Below, one piece after another: positions 36,370-47,497 of a stretch of DNA of 64,000 nucleotides; positions within the stretch are counted from its first letter, which is position 1, and each line of letters starts with the position of its first letter. The notes beneath the pieces were generated by a model that was not told the origin of the DNA, made no database searches, and was given only the letters and a program-made list of their open reading frames with translations. Made by a program: the position numbers and the translations under genes. Origin of the DNA: Sambucus nigra (lineage: Eukaryota; Streptophyta; Magnoliopsida; Dipsacales; Adoxaceae); assembly GCA_949130495.1 (NCBI GenBank), contig OX422208.1, positions 643,334,023 to 643,398,022 of the forward strand. The letters are read 5' to 3'.

Positions 36370-37660
36370 GCTAGTCAATGCTTATGAAGCCAGACTTTGA
36401 GAATAGGAAGAGGCGACGTGCCTCCAAGAAGAAGAGAATGCTCTCCTTAAGAGGCGACTAGAAAGAATGAAGAGAGATTTATCCAGAAACACAAGGAGGC
36501 GTCAAGACAGGACTCCTAGTCCTCAGGGGGGAAATTCACCCATCTGAGGAAGGATTCCTAAGCGTGACCATGAGAGAACTGAACGTGGCAGATCAGAGCG
36601 AGCATAATCAGAGCATGGCCACTAGGAGAGGTTCCACAAGAACAATGACCGACCAAGTGAAGATTTGAGGATTCTGGTCCGTAGGGAGATGGAGTAACAT
36701 TCGACGCACTAAGGAGACAGATCGACCAGAGAGCAAGCTTGAAGAGATCTAAATTCTTAAATGAAGCCCCTTTCTCATGGGTAATCAAACGCGACAAGCC
36801 CCCCAAGAAATTTGATGTCCCCATATTCATGGAAAAATAGATCCCATAGATCATGTTAGGCAATATCGATAGGCAATGACCTTATGAAGCCACAATAACG
36901 CACTGACGTGCAAGACATTCCCTTCTAGCCTATACGATGTAGCACAAAAGTGGTTTAAGAGGCTCCTTTACAGGTCGATCAAGAACTTTGCAGCATTAGC
37001 AGAGTCTTTCATGACACTATTAATAACAAGAAGCTTCCATCCTAAGAGAATGGATGCACTGCTCACTACGAAGAAAAAGCCTCAGGAAAACCTCAAAGAT
37101 TACATTAAGTGAGCTCAGAGATATTTTAACTAGATCGAGGACAAGTTGCCGTAGCATCCTTTAAAATTGGCTTGCCTACCACTTACTTAGTACACCAATC
37201 TCTCACTAATAAGGAAGTCATAAACATCGATGATCTTATGGCCCGTATTGAGAAATACGCCAAGGTTGAGGACGTGGTCCATCCTAATAGGGCATATAAT
37301 TATCGAGCCAAGATGAACAAGGGGATAAAGAAGAATGACACCCAAAAAAGGGAAGCAAGAACGGGGTCAAGAATGGCACCAAAGGTGGAGGTAAGAATGA
37401 CCCCTCCAAGGCATTCCAGGCTGTTAAGACAGTATTTAAGGAACCCATTTACACGATTCTCAGCAAGATGAAGGATGATCCCTTCGTCAAATGGCACAAT
37501 AAGATGGGCGAAGATCCGACCAAGAGAAATAATGCACTAATGTGCGCATTCTACAAGGATGGTGGTCATCGAATCGAAAATTACAAAGCTTTGAAGTCAC
37601 ATCTGGAAGAGCTAGTTCAGGAAGGGCACCTTAGCGAGTACATTGACAAGAAAACATAAG
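36370..37660 (+). pseudogene. Tat-type gag remnant
   Basis: In broken frames the region reads the Tat gag core, including YDVAQKWFKRL, SIKNFAALAESFMT and KKKPQENLKDYI. The part from 37160 is open: VASFKIGLPTTYLVHQSL, then IDDLMARIEKYAKVEDVV. From 37468 a frame follows with CAFYKDGGHRIENYKALKSHLE, a zinc-knuckle-like segment whose first Cys and His are kept. It would make the capsid of the element if intact. Confidence 0.85.
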
Positions 37661-37899
37661 TCTCAACTAATGGCGACCAGAAGCCAGGAAATGTCCTCTA
37701 TGATGATACAGGACACGAGTTTACAGTCATTCATGGGGCATCAGACCTAAAACAGATTCAGGGAAATGCCATTATAATGGAACTCAAGAAAGTGACTACT
37801 GTTATGGAATCTTTTTAGATCGATCCAACCAAGACTAAAGCCGGAAAATATCAGCGATCATAAGATGTTGATTACATAAAGCACACCGTGTTCACCAAA

Positions 37900-38220
37900 G
37901 AGGATTTGGTCGGGGTAAGGACCCCACATCATGACATAATAGTAATCACACTCAGGATTGCTAACTAGGATGTCGATAAGCTACTGGTGGACTAGGGGAG
38001 TTCATCTAAAGTGGTATATCTAGACCTATTCCATAAGCTAAAATTGCATTCCGCCGACCTCAAAGAAGCCACTGTTCCATTGGTTGGCTTCGTAGGAAGG
38101 ATTGCTATGCCATTGAGAAAGATCACCTTGCTAGTCAGGGCAGGGAGCATCTCAAAGTTAATCGAGTTCTTAGTTATGGACATTGAGTCCCCATGCCATG
38201 CTATTTTGGGCAGAGGTTAG
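37900..38220 (+). pseudogene. Tat-type protease remnant
   Basis: The active-site region reads LLVD, stop, GSSSKVVYLDLFHKL at 37982-38040. The residue after the catalytic Asp is now a TAG codon at 37993. The C-terminal part ends with SPCHAILGRG, the conserved last strand of gypsy aspartic proteases. Confidence 0.82.
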
Positions 38221-38469
38221 CTCCAAGCCATGAAGGTCGTACCATTCACTCATCATAAAAAGCTGAAGTGCATCACAGATCATTGATTGGTCGATATTTG
38301 CGGCGACCAGGTTCAGCCCAAAGGTGCTTTATTACAGCCATACGCCAGAAGAAAGAGAAAAATAAGGAGCCTAAAAATGCCCAGGAGAAAGCCCGAGAAT
38401 GGGCCGTTCTCTCCAGATAGTAACTACGGTATGGTTGACTGGGGGTGGAAGAGATGAGGGTCCACCTCG

Positions 38470-39903
38470 CAGACAGGGTCGTCAAAATCCTGGAAGAAGT
38501 TATAGATGATATAAAGAAAGTTTTTGATTAGATCTGCTCCTACCGATCAGGAGAAAAGGGAGTTATTTGCACTCCTTAAAAGAAACATAAATGTTTTTGC
38601 ATGGGAGCCTTACGAGTTGTCTAGGATTGACCCCACCTTGGCATGTCACCATCTACACGTCGATCCTACTTTCAAACCCATTACTCAAAAGGCTCGCCGA
38701 ACATCTCTCGAGAAATCTAAGGTAGTGGAGAAAGATGTAGGGAAGTTACTAGATGCATGATCAATCAGGGAAGTTTAGTTTCCTGTATGGCTATTCAACC
38801 CAATGGTAGTACTCAAAATCAATGGCAGTTGAAGGGTGTGCATCGATTTTACGAACCTCAACCGGGCATGTCCTAAAGATAGATTCCCCCTTCCTAAGAG
38901 AGATTAACTGGTCGACGCCACAACGACTCACGAAAGGATGATCTTCCTTGACGCTTACTCGGAATATCATCAGATCCCGCTATACGGGCTCGACTAGGAC
39001 AAGACCTCCTTTATAACCTCAGTTATTTTTTTTATTTCTATAAGGTAATGCCTTTTGGCCTCAAGAACGCAGGGGAAACTTACCAAAGATTGTTAAATAA
39101 GATGTTTAGCAAACAGATTGGAGAGATGATGGAAGTGTACTTCAACGACATGCTCATCAAAAGCAAGAATAAGTTCGATCACCTCTTAGACCTAGAAGAA
39201 ACCTTTTAAATCCTCAGGAAATAGCAAATGAAGCTTAATGCAAGTAAGTGTTCATTCGAGGTCCAGTTAGAAAAATTCTTAGGCTACCTAGTGAGTAAAA
39301 GAGGAATTGAGGCTAACCCAGACCAAATCGATCCCATCACCAAGGTCCAGCCTCCTCAAACACTGAGAGATGTTCAAAATATTACTGGAATGCTCGTTGG
39401 GCTCAATCGCTTCATCTCCAAGTCTCCAGAGCGTTGCCGACCATTCTTCCAGCTCTTAAAGAAAGGCAAAGTCTTAGTAAGGAATGAGGAATAATCGCAA
39501 GCTTGGGAAGAGTTCAAGTTTTACCTTAGTAAGCCTCAATTATTGGTAATTCCAAATTATGGAGAACAACTGTACCTTTACCTGGAAGTATTAGACCATG
39601 TTGTGAGCTCCGCCTTAGTTTGTGAAAAATAAGGAGAACAACATTCGATTTACTATGCCAGTAAGGTGCTACTAGATGATGAACAATGCTACTTGCCTCT
39701 GAAAAATCTCGCGTATGCCCTAGTGATCGCTTTGAGGAGTTTGAAGCACTACTTCGAAGCCCATTCCATAATAGTAATCACCTCTCACCCACTCAAGGCC
39801 ATTTTACAAAAAAATAGCCTCTTTAGGCGTCTTTCGAAGTATTCGATCGATCTCGAAAGATTAGACATCTACTTCCATCACAGAATGACAATAGTGACAT
39901 ATC
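38470..39903 (+). pseudogene. Tat-type RT and RNase H remnant, cut by an LTR insertion
   Basis: The frame includes NVFAWEPYELSRIDP, DFTNLNRACPKDRFPLP and GLKNAGETYQRLLNKMF. The polymerase site reads YFND instead of YVDD. The thumb region follows (FLGYLVSKRGIEANPDQI, then GLNRFISKSPERCRPFF) and then the RNase H start (YYASKVLLDDEQCYLPLKNL). Stops are frequent (after LLDA, EV, RD, LD, TF, EE and EK). It ends at MTIVTYL, where the following LTR begins. Confidence 0.9.
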
Positions 39904-40930
39904 TGTGACACCCCGCCCAATTAAATATAGGGTGATCAGTCCTTTACCAATTCAAAACAGGATATTCAGTTGGTTCATTCTTAGCATCACTGTCGAAAAA
40001 CTTTTTAACATATTAATCACCTAATATAAAATTAAGCTAGGTGTCAAAACATTTCCAATATAGTAAAACCAAGTAAATCCATTTCCATTAAATTTTAAAA
40101 TATAAACCATTCACCAGACATCGGAATGTAAATAAATACGGAACATGAATCAAGTACTGAAATAAATAAGATTGAGTAAAAATCTCAGTTCAAAGCTCCA
40201 AACCATAAACTAAACTGAATACAATAACTCTGATGAAGGACTAGAAGTGGGCGACCCATGCCCTAGATAAGAAGTCTAGATGAAACTGAATGGAAAAGAT
40301 AAATGCGTCTAATGCAAGGACCTACAACTTCCACAACAGCTGCAGCACATCAAGAACCTGTGGCTGAGCACCTGATATAATACATATATATAGCAAAAGA
40401 GAGAAGAGATACAAGAAATGGGTCAGAGCCCGATATGTAAAAATGATTTAGCAAGTATTTAAAACTGGTTCTTAAAATAAGTCTTATACGCATGTTAGTT
40501 CTCGAACTCTCACATGAGTTTATCACCTCTCGTCTATTGTACACGCCTAACGTACATCTAATCTCCCCTAGTTATACCTCCCAGTATAACTAGTCAGAAA
40601 CCATACTAATACTATGCTCATTAATAGTATTCCCGTATCGCCCATATAATACGCTATTCAAATAGTTTATCTAACATACTAAGTTTCATTATTCACCGTA
40701 TGAATGGTTAATCTTTTATCCACTAATTTTATTTCATTTCTCAATTCCATTTTATCTACTATTATCATAAAGTAGAAAGTTAACCAAGTACACTCATACA
40801 TATATATAGCCTCATCATACCTATATATATACATTAATCCTTCACCCTTAGGTTAAGACCACTTGGTGCAATGTAATGATTATTATTATTACCAAGTCTA
40901 CTAATTTCACACAGTAGAAATATTCACAAG

Positions 40931-40932
<2 letters not shown>

Positions 40933-40994
<62 letters not shown>
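40933..40994. repeat. TA dinucleotide microsatellite
   Basis: About 30 uninterrupted TA units lie within the long LTR. The short LTR fragment at 46577-46638 ends at the start of the same run. Confidence 0.95.
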
Positions 40995-40997
<3 letters not shown>

Positions 40998-41033
40998 ACA
41001 TCATCCCTATACATATATATATATATACTAATC

Positions 41034-41305
41034 CTGCACCCCCGGGCTAAGACCCATTAGTGCACCTAATCCAGAACATTATGCATCCCCGGGTTAGCAC
41101 CCATTAATGCACCTATCAATAATAATTCAGCACCCCCGGGTTATCACCCATTAGCGCGCCTAACAAGTCATCCTTGTACCCCTGGGTTATCACCCATTAG
41201 TACACTTAACAATAGAATTTCTTCACCCCCGAGTTATCACTCATTAGTGAGCTTAACTATGAGATTCTTGCACCCCCGGGTTATCACCCATTAGTGTTTT
41301 AACAA
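41034..41305. repeat. Six tandem copies of a 46-47 bp unit in the long LTR
   Basis: Each unit carries caccccCGGGttatcacccattagtg with a variable tail (aacaataatt and similar). A seventh, diverged copy lies at about 40845-40880 (cacccttaggttaagacc). The array probably grew by slippage inside the LTR. Confidence 0.9.
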
Positions 41306-41617
41306 TAATTTCCCATAATAGGCATACGCACATCCTATTATAATTTATAGGTATTTCTCCAACCTATATATATACTCCTCATACGTATTTTAATCTCATC
41401 TCTACGTATAGTATAAATATTTAGATTACTATCTCTCTCGTAATCTCCAAGGTATATTCTCTCTATACAGAAATAGTTAAAGTATTTATTCTCACATACT
41501 TTCTCGAAATTGCGTCTTATTTAAATTTACTATTTGGAAGTTTCTCTCACTCCAATAAATCGGTAAACTCAAAACTGGACTCTAAGAAAATTCCCAAAAA
41601 TTCCTTCTGTCACTCGA

Positions 41618-41760
41618 ACCAGATGACATGTCGTTCGAACCAGAATGACATGTCGTTCGAACCACTTCGCGCGAGATCCCATCTCGTTTGAACCACTTCC
41701 ACATGTCCTTCGAACCACTTAGCGCTAGATCCCCATCTCGTTTGAACCACTTCGTGCGAC
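41618..41760. repeat. Cluster of TTCGAACCA repeats in the long LTR
   Basis: Seven or so copies of (c)gttcgaacca or gtttgaacca alternate with atgacatgtc and gcgagatcccatct phrases. Confidence 0.8.
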
Positions 41761-42895
41761 TTCTCGCGAGACCACTTGTTTCGTCTTCTTCACCAAATTT
41801 CAGTGTTTTCTACCATTTTGGACCTAAAAACGTCTAAGATTCAACACCCAATGCCTCATCATCAATACCCATCAACACCTAATGGATTATAAATCATTCC
41901 CAACATCCTAGGATCAGTAATTCGTCATTAAACATCATAATAATTTAAAATCCCCAAATTAATTCATATGAACCCTAGTTTCCAAATTTTCATTTAAAGA
42001 ACCTAATCAACCCAAATTCGTTCATCAATATATAATCCAATTTGGTGATTAATCCTCTACATACATGAAGGAATTTCAACCACTAATTAAACCAATCCTT
42101 AATCATAATTTAAATCTCTAATTTTCACCCAATTCATATGTAAATCATGATTAATTTCACCTACACTTGACTCGAATATGACGGTCTAATCCGTTGGTGT
42201 TGTTGGTACATACGCGTTCCTCTCTTCTCGATCTACGTGTTGGTGGTCTCGGTTGTGCAAGGTGGTGTTAAATTGGCCCTTTTCTCTTGGAATTAGCTCT
42301 CCCTCACACCTCCTATAACCGTTCTTAACTTCCTGTAACTTTTTCACCCTAATGGGCTCTCCTTGACTGATATAATTACTCTCAATTTTCGTCCAATAAT
42401 TTAGCCCAAAAATACAATTTACCATAATGCCCCTCTTGGGATGCCGGTTAGGCCTAAAATCGTCCCGGGACCCAAACTAAACACACAGGTATACTATTTT
42501 GACTATATCGACCCTTTCGGACGCAACGGCACACTCGAAATGACCATACTAGTTAATAATAATAAATTCTCTTTTTATTCTATTCAACTAGTCCCGACAC
42601 GACTCACACGCGTGTCAGACTTAAATTATCAAACTGTCATATTTCTCACTCTCGACAATTTATCAAATTTCATAATTACATATTACATATCACATAGTAA
42701 TATTCAATAATTCTCAACAATAAGTATTAACCCTTGGCACGCTAGTTAATAATTATTTTAATCCCGATTAATAACAAATTAATTTCTCACAGTTTAATTT
42801 AATTAATTCAACAACAATAATTAATCGCATACTTATTCCCATAATAATAATTAATCACATAATTATTTAAATCGTAAAAAATACGGGCTGTTACA

Positions 42896-45800
42896 TACTT
42901 TCCCTCTTACAACGAAATTTCATCCCGAAATTTGAAAAAAGTATACCAGGTACAGACAACGCTGTAAAAGTATTGCGCATCTCATCCCGACGCTCACAAG
43001 TAAGCTACTCCGTACCACCCATATAGTACGCTATCGAATACCCTTAATAATGAACACTTCACATGTGTTTGCTTTAAACTCCAGTTTACCCTATCATATA
43101 GGCTCTTGCCCAAGCCTTTCTGCTTAAGTTTCACTACTTCAACTTTATTTTAGATATTCACTATCTAGCCTTCTACTGTTTGCACCTTAGTAGATTTATC
43201 CTCGTTTCATATACATATGACTTGTCTCATGTCGTTCATACAAGTAAATTGGTTGTGCAATATATATTTCACACACAATATATACGATAATATCGATTCT
43301 TCTCCGACATTTGTAATCATAACTGGTCCCCTACCTCTAACTCTCAAGTAGGACCACAACAAAGTTTATCGTGCCATACTTCTACTGGCACTCTGCTCGA
43401 ACATGAACTTATTGCAGTTATTTGGACACAAGTTCCACTAGTGGAAGGTACTACTCTCGTCCTCCCCTAAGATCTTAAGGTCCACATAAAATTTTCTCTC
43501 CCACAATCGATTAGACCGCTTGTCCTGCCAATCCCTCTGTGGGTATTAGGCCGTACTCAATCGCATATTAGTACTTATAATCTTACTATCTCAGCTACAT
43601 GAGAAGATCCTTGGGGATACTCTTCCATTCTCTAGTGGAAGGAGCCCCTACTAGTTTCGAATTGTCCGCCCTTTTTCTAACAGTCAGCTGACCCACTACA
43701 AGACTAACTTTGAAAATTACTCTACATTAAACCCATTACCACTGTTATTTGTATCCTGATACACTTTATACTCCTGAATGTACTTCTAATCGTGATACGT
43801 GTGACTTTATCATATCATGCGACATTAGTCTCTTTTCCCGTTCAAAAATCTCAATTTATTTTGAAACGTAAGTCTCTAACAAATCTTACGGAGTAATCTT
43901 TGACTTATCCGTCTACATGTTATCGAATTCACAATATAATCATAATCCACCGTTTGATTCAGTCCCCTAGGGAGCCCATACACCCTATGCCTCGCGCATT
44001 TTCATACAAATGACATAAAAAAATTTACTTCAATTCTTACACACTAGGTATGCTGATGTGGTAGGGGTTTACTCAACGACCCCACTAGTCAAAGCTTAAT
44101 CAATCCTTCAATGGTATCATTGCTCTATTCAGAATGATATCAAGATTAGGCGACTCTATTAGCCTTAAGTCATAAAAGAATTATCAACTCTCAATTATAT
44201 TCTCCTTTAGGTACAATAACCAACATACAAAACTTATGTACTATCGACGAAACTTCTCTCCAACTCCCGACGTTCGCTAGTTTCATGCGTGGAATGTCTC
44301 GTAAAGAGAAATCCAAACAAGGAACCCCCCCCCCCCGATACACTACTATCTAAATTAGCCAGTTGCCGAGGTCCGTAAGGCCTTCAGTACATACTACGTA
44401 CTTTCCCACAATCTACGTATTGTGACATAAAAGTTTACTCGTCCACTCTCATGTCCCTAAAAATGTAACATGAAGCATGGCGCCCTCATTATCCCAAGTA
44501 CTTGGCGCTATAAATATATAACGAGCTATATTTCTCCGCTCGATAAGAACACAATGTATTCTAAGTCTTAACAGACAATTAAATTCCTATGCTCGAGAAT
44601 CACATATAATTAGACAACATACTCGCTGAGGTCTATAATAATATAAAATTCTCATATATACTCATATCTGGGCCCAACCCTATTTCAGGTGACGCCGAAC
44701 AAAACTAAGATCACTCCTCCTGGAGTATCCGACACGACAGTCATATCACTACATTTTTACTATCGTTTAACCATACGGTAATTAATCACTACACATTACC
44801 ATAATAAACTCTACTAAAGTTGACTCAATGCAATAGTAAATTATAACAACAAAACATATTCGTAGGGACCACCCAGTTCACTCACGGGCAATCATCAAAA
44901 TGCCCTGCTAACAACGAGAAATACGTTTGTAACACGACTATTAAAACTAACGTTCCCACTACGACGCACACGCGAAGTTTAGGGTTTCCAGTTTACATAA
45001 AAGTTGTGGCACACCCATGTCACTAGAATCTATCCTTTACTCATCACTATCGCCAAATGACAGGGTCTCAGCACGTAGCTTCCATCATGACCCATGAACA
45101 TCTACAATCGTTATACATCCTAGGATTTCATCCTATAGTTGTCCTCTCTCATCCTGGACAATTTATTCCATTATGTTTTCGCGTCCATTATTGAAACGTT
45201 GGCCCAAACTCTCTAGGCCTCAATTATAGCTTTATTGAACTCCCGTTTACATCCCGGGCCCCGAGGACCCTGACATACTATATGCTACTATTAACGAGGA
45301 CTCTACTGGTCCAGCCTGAACCCATCACTCTCGGGTTATAAATTTCCTAGGCCTAATTATCTTGACCCAAAATTCCTTCGCTGGAAGTCTCACTCATCTA
45401 GTTGTTATGCCTCACTGGCACGATTTACCATTTTTAATCTCTTCGGTCTCACATCTCAATTGTGAACACCTTCAATACTTATAGTTCTACTTCCTTCACA
45501 TAAGGAAAACTTCACGAACCATTTCCATGTCACTGGTCCCACTGACCATTTTAGGAATGTCCTTCTCTCGGACCAGTAGTCTTAACTCACAATTGTTCTA
45601 CCGTTGTCCCTTTGGCTACGTTGGCCATTCGGAACTATGGTTGGCCTCTACAGCTCTGATTGACTTCATCGTCCTCTTGAAGTTAATCACTAAAAATCAT
45701 CTAACTGAGTTCCCTACTGGGTATACTCTCATGTGGGGTTTCACTAACACCACTAAATTCAATTTCTGCTCTTCAACAGATTCCTTAACCCTCTTTACTC

Positions 45801-46498
45801 CCTTTATCTTGGAAGCGCTAGCATTATCATACTAACGCATGATCTTGACGACCTCAGCACTAGTCATCCTAGCCATATTTCCCATTCATACTGGTATTCC
45901 ACTCACGGGTCCTTTATCAATTATAAACCCTTTGGATAATTTATACCCCTCTGCTAAGTACGAAGTTCATTATGCAATTCAACCTTTCTCTCACGATCGG
46001 TTTCTATCTTACCCATAGTTCTAACCATCAAAATTTCACTCACGTTTTGTTACCACATCTAATGGAAGACTTCACGGTTAAATCGTACCCAAATTTCTCT
46101 CTAAATTTTAAACACACTTCTTCATATATGATGATTGTCTCTAATCACTACATAATGCTCCTAAGAGCTATAACTTTTAACTCCAAATTTAATTATGAGT
46201 GTCGGCACACCCCACTCTACACCATTGCCTTCGAATTTTTTTACTTTCGCTGGTCTGTTACATTTTCTCGTTTTCTTCTCTGCATCTTCACCGATGGGTT
46301 TTCAAAAGAGTCCCTCTTATTTTGCCTTTATCGACTACGCTAGGTGGTCCTGAAATCACTCCACCATTATCTACGACTGTGTCCTGGGAACCCACAGTTC
46401 CCGAGTGATGATTTTACTATCTCTTGCTTAAGTAATCCTTATGGTGATTTTTGTCCCGATTACTCTATGTCTTCTGTTGAGATTCTTCTATGTCTTCT
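42896..46498 (-). mobile_element. Decayed interior of the chromovirus-like element
   Basis: By position this is the interior adjoining the 3' LTR, read on the minus strand. The first 60 bases fit the end of a chromovirus interior. Beyond that no RT, integrase or chromodomain segment could be recognised with confidence. One minus-strand frame around 45500-45870, with few stops (containing MARMTSAEVVKIMR and ESVEEQKLNLVVLVKPH), is the best candidate coding remnant but has no assigned family. The stretch may also contain other, unrecognised insertions. Confidence 0.45.
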
Positions 46499-46670
46499 GT
46501 TGAGCTGGTGTGTTTGGAGCATCGACTAATGTTTTGATGAGGTTGCTGGTGGCTTCTTAACCCTTGGGGCATATCATGATTATTATTACCAAGTCTACTA
46601 ATTTCACACAGTAGAAATATTCACAAGTTCATATATATATTAGTCGATGCTCCAAACACACCAGCTCAAC
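46499..46670. repeat. 32-bp perfect inverted repeat enclosing chimeric LTR pieces
   Basis: Arms 46499-46530 and 46639-46670 are exact reverse complements (gttgagctggtgtg... and ...cacaccagctcaac). Between them, 46531-46576 continues the inverted start of the Tat LTR (compare 58580-58872, with an internal deletion). After that, 46577-46638 is a 62-bp piece of the long chromovirus-like LTR (same as 40881-40942). Confidence 0.85.
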
Positions 46671-47319
46671 CTCGGCTGGTGTCCGACCTTATCCATTGTC
46701 TCGGCTAGGATTAAGCCGAGACCTCCATGGTCACCTCGGACTGAACGAGCATCTAGAATTACCAACCTCGGCCTCTTCTAGGCCGAGGTCATACACCAAG
46801 CACAATAGCCGAGCATCTGCTGACATTTGGATAAGGGCACGTGGACACATATCAGTTATAACAAGATTATTCCCCACACGCGGGGAGAATATTTCATCAT
46901 CATTCTCTACTTGTGACAGTGACATATGGCTTTCCCATATTGGTGAGGCAAACACACACATGCACATTACATGCATGGGGGGTACATTACACCCCCTAGG
47001 TACTATATATAGAGGTCATCCTCTACCTTGCAAAGGATCCGAAATTGGTAACCCTAGCTGAAATTATGTCTTATAGACACAGTAGAGAGAGAAAGTGAGC
47101 TTATGTGTATTGTATCCATGGCCATCAGTGCCTTATTACAGTGAGGTTATTCACACACAGTGGACATAGGCCAATTTAGGCTGAACCACTTATATTCTGG
47201 TTCTCTCTCCTCTTCTCCTCATCTCATTCTCCTACCTTTTACGTAACTATGCTTCCATTGTTGTTCTTAGATTGAGCTTGAAAACACCTTACCTGGTGGT
47301 GCTAATTCTAGCATCATCA
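46639..47319 (+). repeat. 5' LTR of the Tat element (lacking its first part)
   Basis: It matches 58873-59553 base for base in length (681 bp), with about 19 substitutions by eye, and ends gcatcatca before the leader motif. A TATA-like ctatatatag lies at 47003-47012. The part corresponding to 58580-58872 is present only as a short inverted, internally deleted piece at 46531-46576. Confidence 0.92.
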
Positions 47320-47322
47320 TTT

Positions 47323-47340
47323 TAGCGTCGTCTGTGGGAA
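47323..47340 (+). other. Leader motif / primer-binding site of the Tat element
   Basis: TAGCGTCGTCTGTGGGAA lies four bases after the LTR. A GCG(C/T)CGTCTGTG motif at this position recurs in all three Tat-like copies in the window (7667-7681 minus, 36142-36157, here). I do not name the tRNA. Confidence 0.75.
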
Positions 47341-47497
47341 GAGAGAGAAGCTATCTCTTCCTCTTCTCCATCTTAACCTCGCCGGAGACTCTGGTGGTGA
47401 ACCAGGCACCACCCCTTGCGTGGAGCTGCTTCACCATTGAAAGAGGTCCTTTGAGGCACTAAACTCATCTGCTACTTAAGCTCTATAGTGTTAACAT

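Larger units (their letters stand above)
36142..39903 (+). mobile_element. Tat-lineage Ty3/gypsy element, degenerate and 3'-truncated
   Basis: It begins with the leader motif GCGTCGTCTGTGAG, shared with the Tat copy at 47323. Then follow gag, protease and RT/RNase H remnants in one general reading direction with many stops. The sequence breaks off at 39903, inside the RNase H region, exactly where a 3.0-kb LTR of another element starts. Second RNase H, integrase and 3' LTR are not found in the window. Confidence 0.85.
39904..42895 (-). repeat. Long LTR (2992 bp) of a chromovirus-like gypsy element
   Basis: The termini are TGTGACACCCCGCCC at the left and GGGCTGTTACA at the right. On the minus strand the LTR therefore starts TGTAACAGCCCG, the typical beginning of Tekay/Del-type chromovirus LTRs. 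Next to it (42896-42945) the minus strand reads TTTCGGGATGAAATTTCGTTGTAAGAGGGAAAG-like sequence, the characteristic end of such elements with the purine tract before the 3' LTR. The LTR holds a TA microsatellite, a 46-bp tandem repeat and a cluster of TTCGAACCA repeats. It inserted into the RNase H region of the Tat copy at its left. Confidence 0.8.

Noticed and set aside
38273..38485. 70-codon minus-strand frame in the old Tat copy
   Set aside because: Shadow of decayed pol sequence.
44325..44336. Poly-C runs here and at 18950-18963 and 35405-35419
   Set aside because: Plain homopolymers, of interest only as possible sequencing-length uncertainty.
46696..47061. 121-codon frame in the Tat 5' LTR, with an opposite frame repeated at 58965-59210
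   Set aside because: The minus-strand frame is shared because the LTRs are repeats. No domain recognised.
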